Positions 26,157-35,869 are shown, numbered from the stretch's first letter. The stretch: DNA of 64,000 nucleotides from Microcystis aeruginosa FD4 (GCF_009792235.1 NZ_CP046973.1:186001-250000); one strand, 5' to 3'. A program made the numbers and translations. The notes: generated by a model not told the origin, from the letters alone.

Positions 26157-26903
26157 ATGAATATTTATTTTTTAGTTGAAGGAAGAAGTACCGAAAAAAA
26201 GCTTTATACTGCCTGGTTAACTCATCTTATTCCCGAATTTAAGCGAGTTGATTTTTACGATCAAGTCAATCGCAATAATTACTTTATTATTAGTGGTAAT
26301 GGCTACCCCTCGATACTTAATGATGGAATTCCTAACGCCATCGATAAAATTCAAGAAGTATCCAAATATAACTATCTAGTCATCTGTCTCGATGCTGATG
26401 AGGATACTGTCGAAGAAAGAGAACAATATGTTAATGACTTTATCACCAAACATATTACTATTCCCGCACAACTTGAAATCGTGATAATCATTCAAAATCG
26501 ATGTATTGAAACATGGCTACTAGGCAATCGTACAATATTTAATTCTAAACAACCTTTACAGGGACTTTTAGCTGATTATGTTCAACAATATGATGTTTAC
26601 GAAAATGATCCCGAACTAATGGGTAGATTTAATTGCAGAAATCATGCCGATTTTCATTTTGCTTATCTAAAGTCTATTTTTGAAGCTAAAAATTTGTCTT
26701 ATTCTAAAAAATTCCCTGGGGAAGCTCAAGAACAATACTATCTTAATCAATTAAAAAAGCGTATCGATAAAACTGAACACTTAAAAACCTTTCAGAAATT
26801 TATTAATTTTTGTGATAATATTTCCAAAATTTCCGATAAATTGATCTGTGGTACTTCTGCCAAGGATGAAATACAAGCTGATTTGGCATCGTCTCCTGAC
26901 TAA
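26157..26903 (+). CDS. TOPRIM-like protein, partner of the AAA ATPase
   Basis: A 248-residue protein. The N-terminal half has the TOPRIM pattern: a conserved glutamate in YFLVEGRSTEKK (E8), then the DxD acids in VICLDADED (D79, D81). Later residues (NRCIETWLLGN, about 122-132) recall DUF4276/DUF4435-like proteins in defence systems. It begins three bases after the ATPase stop, with no separate promoter, so the two are co-translated. A metal-dependent nuclease role is inferred from the fold. Confidence 0.75.
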   Translation: MNIYFLVEGRSTEKKLYTAWLTHLIPEFKRVDFYDQVNRNNYFIISGNGYPSILNDGIPNAIDKIQEVSKYNYLVICLDADEDTVEEREQYVNDFITKHITIPAQLEIVIIIQNRCIETWLLGNRTIFNSKQPLQGLLADYVQQYDVYENDPELMGRFNCRNHADFHFAYLKSIFEAKNLSYSKKFPGEAQEQYYLNQLKKRIDKTEHLKTFQKFINFCDNISKISDKLICGTSAKDEIQADLASSPD

Positions 26904-27083
26904 TAGCTGATCGAGAATACAAGACTATGACAAGGCTTTTGTCCTAGAAATTTCTAGTTCGGCAGATTTTTGTAGTATTGTAGTATAATGGTAACTCCAG
27001 AAAAACAATCCTAAAAGTGCCGTCAGTCTCTTCAGTTAGCAGTTAGCAGATAGAAGTTAAAAATTGGCAATTTACTTGATGTT

Positions 27084-28898
27084 ATGGCTTCCTTACGCGA
27101 TATTCTCAGTTACTATCGCAATTATCAAAAAGCCGCCTTTTTGAGTATTGCTGCCTCCAGTGTCTTTGAAATTATCGATCTGATGGTTCCCTACGCTGTC
27201 GGACAGATTCTTAATGTTCTTTCTGATCAACCTTTAGATGGATTCGTGCAATCTTTAGTTAATCGCACGATGCTTTTAACTCCCTTTGCCTCAGAAAAGT
27301 GGGTTAGTTTGGCAGTATTATTAGGCTTAATTTTCCTAACCACGGTAATTAAAGCACCAATTCAGCCTTGGGTGGGTGTCTGGTTTCACTGGGAAATATC
27401 CTTAAGAGCGCGACGAGATCATCTCAGAAAAATTGTTGCCAAAATTCTCACCTTACCCCTATCTTTTTACGATGAAAATAATCCAGGACGCATCGCTAAC
27501 CGGATTGCCAAAGGGATAGAAAATCATACTTGGACTTATCCCGAAGTGGCGGGAATGATGATCCCAAAACTGTTTAGAGTTTTGGGTATCTTTATTGTTA
27601 TTTGGATAATTCAATGGCAGATCGCCCTTACTTTTCTTATTTCCTTTGTATTAATTGTAGCTTTTATTTTGAGATATTTAAAAGATTTAATGCAAAAAGA
27701 AAGAATTCTTGATCGGCATATCGAAAATACCCAAAGTCGCAATTCTGAGATTATTACTAATATTAAAACCGTCAAAGCTTTTGCCACAGAAGGACAAGAA
27801 TTATATCGTCAGAAACAGCGTTTAGAGAGAGAACTTACCTACGTTATCCATCGCATTCATAAGGGTTATGTGGACTTAATTACTTGGGAAAAAACCCTCG
27901 TCCAAGCTAGTTTATTTGGAGTATTTTTCTTTACTCTCCTAGCTACCGTTCAACAGAAAATCTCGATCGGGCATTTTATCACCACCTATACCCTCGCTAG
28001 TATGGCCTATGCGGAATTAGATCCCCTATCCCAAATGGCAGAAACTTTCGCCCGTCGCTATGCTTCTATGGCACGTCTAAACGAATTTATCAACTTGCCC
28101 AGTGGTACTGATTCCGGTAGTCTTTTAGCCGATCATGCCCAACACAATCCCTATCATTTTACGGGGAAAGTAGAATTAAGTAATCTTAGCTTTGGCTATA
28201 GTCCAGAAAGAACGATTCTCAAGGATATTAATCTGCTGATTGAACCCTATCAAACCGTGGCATTAGTGGGAAAATCTGGTTCGGGAAAATCCACTTTAGT
28301 TAAGTTACTTTTCCGCTATTTTGAACCGAATCAAGGGCAAATTATGATAGATGGCGAGGATATTAGTCGATTGGATGTCACTTGGTATCGGCGACGGTTA
28401 GCGATTGTCCATCAAGAAGTAGATGTGTTTAATGGTACGGTGTTAGAAAATCTCACTTACGGTAATCCTAATATTAGCTTCGAGAAGGTAGAAGAAGCCT
28501 GTAAAATTGCTCGTGTCGATGAATTTATTCAGGAATTACCTAATGGTTATTCCACTATTGTAGGGGAAAGGGGCGTGCGTCTTTCGGGGGGACAAAGACA
28601 GCGTTTAGGAATTGCTAGGGCGTTAATTGTTGATCCAGATGTGTTAGTTTTTGATGAGGCCACTTCTAGCTTAGATTATGAGTCAGAAAGAGCCATTCAA
28701 CTAGCTATGAAATCCATTTTAGGCACTCGCACCACGATTATTATTGCCCACCGTCTCAGTACCGTTCGAGAAGCTGATCAAATTGTCGTCTTAGATAATG
28801 GTCGCATTGTCGAGATCGGTAGCCATGATCAATTATTAAATCAGCAGGGAATCTATCAACGTCTCCACTCTTTGCAAGAAAGCGGTGAACTGGTTTAG
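27084..28898 (+). CDS. ABC exporter, fused permease-ATPase
   Basis: A 604-residue half-transporter: six-helix permease (about 15-310) followed by the ATPase domain. Walker A is GKSGSGKST (about 398-406), the signature is LSGGQRQR and Walker B is VLVFDEATSS. Such exporters move lipids, peptides or drugs; substrate cannot be read. The ATG at 27084 has a weak upstream site. A coiled-coil gene follows with 40 bases in between. Confidence 0.93.
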   Translation: MASLRDILSYYRNYQKAAFLSIAASSVFEIIDLMVPYAVGQILNVLSDQPLDGFVQSLVNRTMLLTPFASEKWVSLAVLLGLIFLTTVIKAPIQPWVGVWFHWEISLRARRDHLRKIVAKILTLPLSFYDENNPGRIANRIAKGIENHTWTYPEVAGMMIPKLFRVLGIFIVIWIIQWQIALTFLISFVLIVAFILRYLKDLMQKERILDRHIENTQSRNSEIITNIKTVKAFATEGQELYRQKQRLERELTYVIHRIHKGYVDLITWEKTLVQASLFGVFFFTLLATVQQKISIGHFITTYTLASMAYAELDPLSQMAETFARRYASMARLNEFINLPSGTDSGSLLADHAQHNPYHFTGKVELSNLSFGYSPERTILKDINLLIEPYQTVALVGKSGSGKSTLVKLLFRYFEPNQGQIMIDGEDISRLDVTWYRRRLAIVHQEVDVFNGTVLENLTYGNPNISFEKVEEACKIARVDEFIQELPNGYSTIVGERGVRLSGGQRQRLGIARALIVDPDVLVFDEATSSLDYESERAIQLAMKSILGTRTTIIIAHRLSTVREADQIVVLDNGRIVEIGSHDQLLNQQGIYQRLHSLQESGELV

Positions 28899-28941
28899 TC
28901 TTAAAATAGTCCCCGATAGCGGACCGAGAAAATATTATCTA

Positions 28942-29333
28942 ATGGAAGTTGATACCATGTCTAACGAAACCGTTACCTATTCCCTAGAAGCTGTTTTGAC
29001 GAGGATTGAGGGGAAAATTGACAATCTCCAAAAAGATGTTAACCAAAAATTTGACAGTTTCCAAAAAGATGTTGACCAAAAATTTGAAAGTCTTCAAAAA
29101 GATTTTAACCAGAAATTTGACAAAATCGATGAAAGGTTAAATAAGCTAGAGGTAGGACAGGCAAAGTTAACCGAAAAGGTTGAAGGAATCGATAATCGCC
29201 TAAAATCAGTGGAAGGAACCCAAAAAATCAGTTTTGGACATTAATTATTCTTTGGGCAACTGCGATCGCCTACGGCGCAGCGAAGCCGACCGCTACTGCC
29301 GATTGGAAAGTATTTTTTTCAGGTAATCCCTAG
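28942..29333 (+). pseudogene. Small coiled-coil protein with frameshifted C-terminal helix
   Basis: From the ATG at 28942 (an alternative is 28957) the frame encodes a coiled coil with the repeated unit QKDVNQKFDSF (four variants), then RLNKLEVGQAKLTEKVEGID. It stops at 29244 after GTQKISFGH. One base earlier the sequence has six A's where seven would give QKNQFWTLIILWATAIA and then an open frame to 29333; this recovers the hydrophobic helix that similar cyanobacterial proteins have. So the present product is a truncated, soluble 100-residue coiled coil. Homopolymer slippage or a real deletion is possible. Confidence 0.7.
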
Positions 29334-29397
29334 AATTAATAGTAGCAACCTCACCATACCCTTATCCTGATCGGCATGGTGGGTTAAATCAACAAGT

Positions 29398-30384
29398 TTA
29401 ACCCTCTGCTAACCAGCGCACGGCATCCTTAGCGTGGTAGGTTAAGATAATATCAGCACCCGCCCGTTTAAAGCTGGTTAAAGTCTCTAAAGTCACTCTT
29501 TTTTCGTCAATCCAGCCATTTAACGCCGCCGCTTTAATCATTGAATATTCCCCCGACACATTGTAGGCAGCCACGGGTAAATTAGTCATTTCTTTGATTC
29601 TCCAGATAATATCCATATAAGACAGGGCAGGTTTCACCATTAACATATCTGCTCCCTCTAGTACGTCTAATTCCACCTCTTTTAAGGCTTCCCTGGCATT
29701 ACCCGGATCCATTTGGTAGGTTCTGCGATCGCCGAATTGGGGGGTAGAATCAGCCGCATCCCGGAACGGCCCATAATAGGCAGAAGCATATTTAGCCGTA
29801 TAGGAAAGAATCGGCGTATCACTATAACCGGCCTCATCCAATCCTTGACGAATTGCCTGCACAAAACCATCCATCATTCCCGACGGTGCAATGATATCCA
29901 CTCCCGCTTTTACCTGGGAAACGGCGGTTTTTTGCAATAATCCCAGAGTAGGATCGTTTAACACCCTGCCGGTTAAATCTCCCGTTTGCAGATAACCACA
30001 ATGACCGTGGTTGGTATATTCGCACAAACAAGTATCGGCGACAATGAGTAGATCGGGAACTGCCTCTTTAATCGCTGTGGCCGCTTTTTGGACAATACCA
30101 TGATCGTGCCATGCTCCCGTCGCCTCTGTGTCTTTACTTTCCGGCAGCCCGAATAAAATAATCGCTGGGATTCCTAAATCCCGCACTTCCTTGGCTTCAT
30201 CAACAATTTTATCGATTGATAATTGGTACACCCCCGGCATCGATTTGACTTCCCGGGCAATACCTTCCCCCGTCGTGGCGAAAAGGGGATAGATAAAGTC
30301 ATTGGCTGTCAAGACGGTTTCACTCACCAGACGGCGCATTTGAGGGGTTTGACGCAGACGACGGGGGCGATGAATAGGAAACAT
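29398..30384 (-). CDS. hemB: Delta-aminolevulinic acid dehydratase (porphobilinogen synthase)
   Basis: A 328-residue enzyme that joins two 5-aminolevulinates into porphobilinogen, the second common step of heme and chlorophyll synthesis. Catalytic lysines are in SYTAKYASAYYGPF (K198) and MLMVKPALSY (K251). The cysteine cluster DTCLCEYTNHGHCG (117-130) fits a zinc-binding form. The N-terminus (RPRRLRQTPQMRRLVSET) is the family start. The gene is single, with an inverted repeat downstream of uncertain terminator value. Confidence 0.97.
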   Translation of the reverse strand: MFPIHRPRRLRQTPQMRRLVSETVLTANDFIYPLFATTGEGIAREVKSMPGVYQLSIDKIVDEAKEVRDLGIPAIILFGLPESKDTEATGAWHDHGIVQKAATAIKEAVPDLLIVADTCLCEYTNHGHCGYLQTGDLTGRVLNDPTLGLLQKTAVSQVKAGVDIIAPSGMMDGFVQAIRQGLDEAGYSDTPILSYTAKYASAYYGPFRDAADSTPQFGDRRTYQMDPGNAREALKEVELDVLEGADMLMVKPALSYMDIIWRIKEMTNLPVAAYNVSGEYSMIKAAALNGWIDEKRVTLETLTSFKRAGADIILTYHAKDAVRWLAEG

Positions 30385-30895
30385 AGTTTTTTGTGATTAA
30401 ATCGGGAATCTGGTCTCGATTCTTTATTTTAAATCTTTGCTGAGGATGAACACAAATCAATTCAGCCGGCTGCGGGCTGCTGGCAACTATCCACAATATT
30501 TAGTTATTTTGAGCTTAATCACACTATTTAGGGCATTTTTGACCTAACGAGGCTTTATACTCGTTTTAAGTCCGAAAAACCAGCAATTTGACTAAAATTT
30601 AATCTTTATAGCGATCACTTTTGCTGTAGCCACCACCGCATCTATTTACAAAACTTTACCTCATCAGTGATCAGTGATCAGTTACCAGTTATCAGTTATC
30701 AGATGTGAGTTTTTAGTTCACTGATGGCTCTCTTGGATATTGGCTGAAAAATGTTCACGGTGTCACATTAGAGGCGCAAGCGTTCACTGATTACTGTTTA
30801 CTGTTCACTGTTCACTGACACCCAAAAACCATCTCCATTTGCGGGAAGGATCGTTTATTCTAGGAAGTAAGAGCGATCAATTCAGGATTTTTGCT
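30385..30895. other. Intergenic region with short repeat clusters
   Basis: This gap of 510 bases between hemB and the phasin-like gene holds the promoters of both. At 30664-30715 there are direct copies of TGATCAGTGATCAGTTA-type units and near 30780-30820 their inverted form (TGTTTACTGTTCACTG), so the two may pair across about 100 bases. No gene or RNA was recognised. Confidence 0.6.
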
Positions 30896-31261
30896 ATGGT
30901 CAACTTAGGTGATTTAGTCAAAAAAGCAGTTTATTTGGGCGTAGGCATTGCTAATTATGCCGCCGAAAGAGCTGAAGTAAATTTACAAGAATTAAGAAAT
31001 CAAGCCCAAAAATTAGCCGATGAAATGATTTCTCGCGGCGAAATAACGACGGAAGAAGCGCGCAAATACGTTGATGAGTTGGTGAAACAGGCACAACAGC
31101 AAACGGTGGCAGCTAACGAATCTAATATTCCCCATGAACCCCGACGGATAGAAATTATTGAAGATGAGGAGGACACCAAAGCAGCCGAGCCAAAAGTAGA
31201 TGAATTGCGGCAACAGGTGGAACGCCTTCAGGAAGAATTACGGAAACTGCAACAGGATTAA
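30896..31261 (+). CDS. Phasin-like helical protein
   Basis: A 121-residue protein starting at the ATG at 30896: VNLGDLVKKAVYLGVGIANY then AAERAEVNLQELRNQAQKLA and a C-terminal coiled coil (DELRQQVERLQEELRKLQQD). The N-terminal amphipathic helix and the alternation of helix and acidic linker recall phasin/PhaF-type and related cyanobacterial proteins (granule or membrane surface). An upstream in-frame ATG at 30839 gives 19 more residues but they look non-coding. It is followed by a separate gene 60 bases later. Confidence 0.65.
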   Translation: MVNLGDLVKKAVYLGVGIANYAAERAEVNLQELRNQAQKLADEMISRGEITTEEARKYVDELVKQAQQQTVAANESNIPHEPRRIEIIEDEEDTKAAEPKVDELRQQVERLQEELRKLQQD

Positions 31262-31320
31262 AACCTAGATTTTAGCGACAAATAATTAATTATTACCAGA
31301 CAAGGGATGCAAGGACAAAC

Positions 31321-31701
31321 ATGGACGATTGGCAGAAAGATTTTTGGGAAGTTATCGAAACTGTCGCGCTGGGAATTGAAACTTTTTTCCAAGAAGTAGC
31401 CCAAACTATCGAAGAAATTAATGAGGAAATTATCATCGATCTGGAACAGTTTATTCAAGAGGTTTTACCCCAGGAATTAGAAGAATTTTTTAACCTCGAT
31501 GAATACCCCTTTTCGGAATTAGATGAACCCTCGGATTTTATGCTCACTCCTAAGGTTAACCCCGATCCTAACACCCATCCTGCTTGTATCGGTTGCCGTA
31601 ATTATCACGGTTATATCTACGGAGGCAATCTTCTCGTCTGCGGTTTCCATCCCTACGGTTGGGATAGTGATAGTTGTCCCGATTGGCAAGCAGAGGATTA
31701 A
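31321..31701 (+). CDS. Conserved cyanobacterial protein with C-terminal Cys cluster
   Basis: A 126-residue protein with an acidic amphipathic N-terminal half (WEVIETVALGIETFFQEVAQ) and a C-terminal cluster ACIGCRNYHGYIYGGNLLVC, then CPDW. The four cysteines and neighbouring histidines could bind metal. It is known to me only as a conserved family of unknown role in cyanobacteria. The next feature is a hairpin that may terminate it. Confidence 0.65.
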   Translation: MDDWQKDFWEVIETVALGIETFFQEVAQTIEEINEEIIIDLEQFIQEVLPQELEEFFNLDEYPFSELDEPSDFMLTPKVNPDPNTHPACIGCRNYHGYIYGGNLLVCGFHPYGWDSDSCPDWQAED

Positions 31702-31720
31702 TTATTTTTCGATAAAATCA

Positions 31721-31741
31721 GGTAGGGTTATTATCCCTACC
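31721..31741 (+). terminator. Hairpin after the Cys-cluster gene
   Basis: GGTAGGG, a seven-base loop TTATTAT and CCCTACC form a perfect 7-bp stem. Only a short T-run (CTTTT, eight bases further) follows, so it is a probable but imperfect terminator. Confidence 0.55.
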
Positions 31742-31780
31742 CATAACTTTTATCTCAAAGCAGTTATCCGTCATTTTTAG

Positions 31781-31930
31781 TTAGGAATTACCCTTGGGAG
31801 CATGGTAAGGTTCAGAATCAAAGGGCTGCGTCCCCACATCGGGATATTCATCATTGTTGGGACTAAAAATGCGAGCGAAAGCCTCTGTTAGGTACTGGAC
31901 AAAATTGTGTAACGTATCCTTGATATTCAT
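31781..31930 (-). CDS. Small conserved cyanobacterial protein
   Basis: A 49-residue protein starting at the ATG at 31930: MNIKDTLHNFVQYLTEAFAR then IFSPNNDEYPDVGTQPFDSE. This short family occurs widely in cyanobacteria without known role. The longer frame upstream (to 32026) has poor coding character. It may be amphipathic at the N-terminus. Confidence 0.6.
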   Translation of the reverse strand: MNIKDTLHNFVQYLTEAFARIFSPNNDEYPDVGTQPFDSEPYHAPKGNS

Positions 31931-32252
31931 TGCTTTTCTCTCCGACTCTCGACAACAATCTCTGTTCAACTTCGGATAAGGTTGATTCACCCCTCCATCC
32001 CCATTATCTGGCCAGAATCTCATCAATTGTTGACTTTTGAGATAATTATTGAATAATCTTCATAAGACTTTATATTTTTTCTTGTTTATCTAAACTTTTA
32101 TAAGTAGGGAGGCACAATTATTTGTAGGATGGGTTAGCGCACTTCGTAACCCATGGGAGCGTTGGGTTTCATGCTTCAACCCAACCTACGTTCATCTTAT
32201 ATTTAATTCCACCCACCTACTTAATAATTCTCCTATTTTTGTAAAGGAAAAA

Positions 32253-32885
32253 TTATTCAATTAAATCGCTGAACAAATATTTGATTGTTGTCCAGAAAGG
32301 ACTGTATCTTTGTTGATCATCTAAGCATAAATATCCATTGACAAAAACTGTTAATTGAGCATTGTCTATCTCCTCATCCAAAAAAGGATCGATGGCTGCC
32401 TTACGAAGTGCCTTGAGTTTATTGAGGTTTAATCCCAACTTTTCGATAGTATTAATTGCTTTTTGATCATCTTCTTGTGCAGGTTTAATTGTACCATCAT
32501 AGTTAAAGGCAAAGTGAGACTCACAATCGGGATTAAGTGGAGAGATTAAGAGATTTTCATCAAACCAGCTATTTTTTAGATTACTACAGTGCCGAGGTTC
32601 ACCAGTCCTAAGATTTGCCTGACAGGAACATAGCAAATTGGCATAATCTAAGGAGTCAACAGTGGGATCACTTTGAGGTTTAAAATGTTCTATATGGCAT
32701 TCACCATCAACCAATCGACTTTCACAATAACAACATATTTCCCCCTGTTCTGTCATCAAAGCTTTAATTAGTATTTCTTTTGGGTTTCCCCTTAAATTTT
32801 TAAAGTCGGGCTGCCAATCTGAGTTAGCTTGCTCTTTCCAATTCTTAAACTCCGGTGGTTCTTGTCTTTTCCTAATATACTTCAT
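32253..32885 (-). CDS. ptuB: HNH endonuclease, PtuB-like (TIGR02646 type)
   Basis: A 210-residue HNH nuclease with CCYCESRLVDGECHIEHFKP (51-70), in which HIEH gives the HNH core, and further cysteines in LLCSCQ. The family is found with ATPase PtuA in Septu and with some retrons. It overlaps the ATPase gene by four bases (ATGA at 32882). No reverse transcriptase is seen nearby, so a stand-alone Septu-like pair is favoured. Confidence 0.85.
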   Translation of the reverse strand: MKYIRKRQEPPEFKNWKEQANSDWQPDFKNLRGNPKEILIKALMTEQGEICCYCESRLVDGECHIEHFKPQSDPTVDSLDYANLLCSCQANLRTGEPRHCSNLKNSWFDENLLISPLNPDCESHFAFNYDGTIKPAQEDDQKAINTIEKLGLNLNKLKALRKAAIDPFLDEEIDNAQLTVFVNGYLCLDDQQRYSPFWTTIKYLFSDLIE

Positions 32886-34162
32886 TTTCCGATAATTTCC
32901 TTGCGTCGAATGATAACTTCAGCTTTAATTAATTCTGGATCATCTTGAATTTTTGCTCTGAGATCATTGATTTTATTTTTAGCTGCCTCTAATTGATTTT
33001 GAGAAATTTGTTCATAGATATCTTTCAAAGCTTCAGCGATTTCCTGGGGACGGGTTGTCTCTAATCCCATCAAATCTTCCAAAATTCGATCAACATTTTT
33101 GCCGTAGGACGACCGCACGGGATGAACTTTTATTCCCATTTGTGTTTGTTCCATGAAGTGTAAACTTTCTGGCTGAACATGAGTGATAATATTAGGAGAA
33201 TGGGTGGAAATAAAAAATTGACAGTTAGGAAAAACTTCTAGTAATTTAGGTACTACAAATCTTTGCCATTGAGGATGTAAATGTAAATCAATTTCGTCAA
33301 TGATAATAACACCATTACCCGTTAAAGGATCAGGATTTTGAGGATTAGCAATCGCCATTCTTCGAGCTAAATCTCCCAGCATAGCAATCAGACATTTTGC
33401 TCCATCAGAAAGTTGATTAACAGTAACTATTTTATCCTTTTTTGTTACTTCCATTCTCAAGGGATTACGACGGACGCTAAGATTAGTAAAATCGGGTAGA
33501 AAACGTTCGATAGTTTCCCGAACCGCTTCCAATTGGGGATCGGGAAAACAAAAACCTTCTGGTTTAATTTCATCTTCCCGATATTTTCTATTTTCATTTT
33601 CTAAATCTTCACGCTCGCGAAACCATTCAAAAAAAGTGCGAAAATCTGATCCACTGGTTAAATCATTTTCGTAGGCACTTAGAGAATCAAATTTATGTTT
33701 TGTTTTAATTTTTAAAGGTATATCCAGCACTGCTCGATTAACAGAATAATAAACAAATAAAGGTAAGTTGATTTGTCCTTGATGTTCAGTAATTTGTCGT
33801 TGTATTTGTTGAGTGTATTCATTTAATTGGCTAAAATTACTCCGTTCTCCAGCGTGGATATATCCAGTCCTAGTTTTTACTATTTTCCAAGTAATCTCTT
33901 GACTATCTTCCGTCACTCCCGTGATTTCAATTATAGCCGTCCCCTGACCATTATTAATCTCGGTTTCGCTAATCTGTCGTCCACTGGCATTAGTATTTTT
34001 TAGGCGATTAACTAACCATGAAAGCATAATCGCCAAACTATCTAAAACGGTAGATTTTCCCGCACCATTAACTCCTATGAATACGTTGATCTGCCGATGA
34101 AAGTCGATGTTTAAACTAACTGCACCTCGATAATTAATAAGCTTTATAGACTTAATTCTCAT
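32882..34162 (-). CDS. ptuA: AAA ATPase, PtuA-like
   Basis: A 426-residue ATPase starting at the ATG at 34162 (a TTG six codons upstream is less likely). Walker A is GVNGAGKS (30-37), Walker B is VIIIDEIDLHLHP and the switch histidine lies in FISTHSPNIITH. The family unit of the Septu defence system senses infection and licenses the HNH partner. The region in between is helical as usual. It is coupled with ptuB. Upstream there is a 286-base gap to the divergent methyltransferase gene. Confidence 0.85.
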   Translation of the reverse strand: MRIKSIKLINYRGAVSLNIDFHRQINVFIGVNGAGKSTVLDSLAIMLSWLVNRLKNTNASGRQISETEINNGQGTAIIEITGVTEDSQEITWKIVKTRTGYIHAGERSNFSQLNEYTQQIQRQITEHQGQINLPLFVYYSVNRAVLDIPLKIKTKHKFDSLSAYENDLTSGSDFRTFFEWFREREDLENENRKYREDEIKPEGFCFPDPQLEAVRETIERFLPDFTNLSVRRNPLRMEVTKKDKIVTVNQLSDGAKCLIAMLGDLARRMAIANPQNPDPLTGNGVIIIDEIDLHLHPQWQRFVVPKLLEVFPNCQFFISTHSPNIITHVQPESLHFMEQTQMGIKVHPVRSSYGKNVDRILEDLMGLETTRPQEIAEALKDIYEQISQNQLEAAKNKINDLRAKIQDDPELIKAEVIIRRKEIIGK

Positions 34163-34448
34163 GGATTTTTGTATCGGCAAGATTTGCTTATATTTGAGAT
34201 AATTGTTAGAGAATCACTCTCCAATAATTGCCAGTAAAACTTAGATAGAGTTAAGAGGAAGTAGGACAAGGAATAGAAAAAAATATCGACCAAAGAAATA
34301 ATATCTAGTTTTGGCACAGAACCGGATATTCATAATGATTATTTATAATTTACCCCCGACCAACTCAAAAAAACCCCGGCCGACTTTCCCGATCGCTGCC
34401 GTCTGTGAGACAATCGATCGAGTGTTATCCTAAACTCCGCCAATTTTC

Positions 34449-35639
34449 ATGTCCGACGACGCTACTATTCGCACTGCTGTACAACGTCTCTACAATACCT
34501 ATCCTTTTCCCCCCGAACCGCTCCTAGACGAACCTCCTCCGGGTTACAATTGGCGCTGGAATTGGATTGCTGCCTATAACTTTTGTTGTCATCGTAAACC
34601 CGAACGAGAGGATATCCGGATTCTCGATGCGGGTTGTGGTACTGGTGCGGGAACCGAATATCTGCTTGCGCTCAACCCTTTCGCTCATGTAGTCGCTATA
34701 GATATCAGTGAAAAAGCTCTAGAAATTGCCAAAGAACGCTGTAATCGTTCGGGAGTCGCAGCAAAGCACCGAGGTTCTCTCGATTTTCACCATTTACCCC
34801 TTGAATCGGCCACTAATCTCCCCGGAGAATTTGATTTAATTAACTGCGTTGGGGTGCTGCACCATCTCCCGGACCCGATTAAAGGGATTCAATCCCTCGC
34901 GCAAAAACTGGCCCCCGGTGGTCTGCTGCATATTTTCGTCTATGCACAATTGGGCCGCTGGGAAATCCAGTTAATGCAGTCTGCGATCGCACTTTTGCAG
35001 GGAGACCGACGCGGGGATTATAAAGATGGGGTCGCTGTCGGCCGAGAGATTTTTGCCTCTCTACCAGAAGATAATCGCATTTTGAAACGGGAAAAAGAGC
35101 GTTGGTCAATGGAAAATCATCGCGATGAGTCCTTCGCTGATATGTATGTTCACCCCCGGGAAGTGGACTATAATATCGATACCCTCTTTCAACTGATTGA
35201 CGCGTCAGGATTAGCCTTTATTGGCTTTTCTAACCCTTCCTACTGGCAATTAGAGCGTTTATTGGGTAAATCCCCCGAATTGATGGCTAGAGCGCAAAAT
35301 TTAGGGGAAAGGGAACGTTATCGCTTGACGGAATTATTAGACCCCGAAATCACCCACTATGAATTTTTCCTCGCTAAACCACCGATTCTGACTGCCGATT
35401 GGTCCCGGGATCAAGTCCTAGAGAATGCAGTGGCCGAAGTTCATCCCTGTCTTTACGGTTGGCCTAGTGCAAGTGTTCTAGATTACGATTATCGGCCAGT
35501 TAATCTCTCGGAGAGAGAATTTGCTTTTCTACAAGCTTGTGATGGTCGTTTAACCGTGGCAGCAATCGATGCTCAAGTTGCTTTAGGATTAACTGGTGTG
35601 CGTTCTTTACAACAGCGCCAACTACTGATTTTAAGTTAG
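34449..35639 (+). CDS. Class I SAM-dependent methyltransferase
   Basis: A 396-residue enzyme with the SAM motif ILDAGCGTGAGTEYL (58-72) followed by HVVAIDIS and NCVGVLHHLPDPIKG. The N-terminal YNTYPFPPEPLLDEPPPGYN and a C-terminal domain of about 150 residues are common to a cyanobacterial group whose substrate is unknown to me. The start ATG at 34449 is fixed by the family N-terminus. A hairpin lies downstream. Confidence 0.88.
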   Translation: MSDDATIRTAVQRLYNTYPFPPEPLLDEPPPGYNWRWNWIAAYNFCCHRKPEREDIRILDAGCGTGAGTEYLLALNPFAHVVAIDISEKALEIAKERCNRSGVAAKHRGSLDFHHLPLESATNLPGEFDLINCVGVLHHLPDPIKGIQSLAQKLAPGGLLHIFVYAQLGRWEIQLMQSAIALLQGDRRGDYKDGVAVGREIFASLPEDNRILKREKERWSMENHRDESFADMYVHPREVDYNIDTLFQLIDASGLAFIGFSNPSYWQLERLLGKSPELMARAQNLGERERYRLTELLDPEITHYEFFLAKPPILTADWSRDQVLENAVAEVHPCLYGWPSASVLDYDYRPVNLSEREFAFLQACDGRLTVAAIDAQVALGLTGVRSLQQRQLLILS

Positions 35640-35760
35640 GGAAAATTTGGGGATGTTAGAGATAGCGTCCCTTAGCAATCGGTAACTTGTCAACTAACTT
35701 GGCTAAATTTTGCCAAAACTTCTTTTTTCTTAACAATTATCCCCTTCCTGTCCCCATAGT

Positions 35761-35788
35761 TTCAGCCCCAGAATTAACCGGGGCTGAA
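35761..35788. terminator. Strong hairpin between convergent genes
   Basis: TTCAGCCCC, a ten-base loop and GGGGCTGAA form a perfect 9-bp stem. There is no long T-run. It lies between the end of the methyltransferase gene and the convergent DUF4327 gene. Confidence 0.55.
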
Positions 35789-35869
35789 TTATAATAGTTA
35801 TATAGAGTGGACAAGGCTGATAAATTTCTGATCAGTTCGATTTTTCCCCGGATCGGCAAACGGGAGAGT

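Noticed and set aside
29340..29395. Terminator of hemB from CTCACCAT and ATGGTGGG
   Set aside because: The stem is imperfect and there is no T-run on the minus strand.
32253..34448. Retron
   Set aside because: ptuAB-type genes are present, but there is no reverse transcriptase or msr/msd-like repeat in the neighbouring 5 kb.
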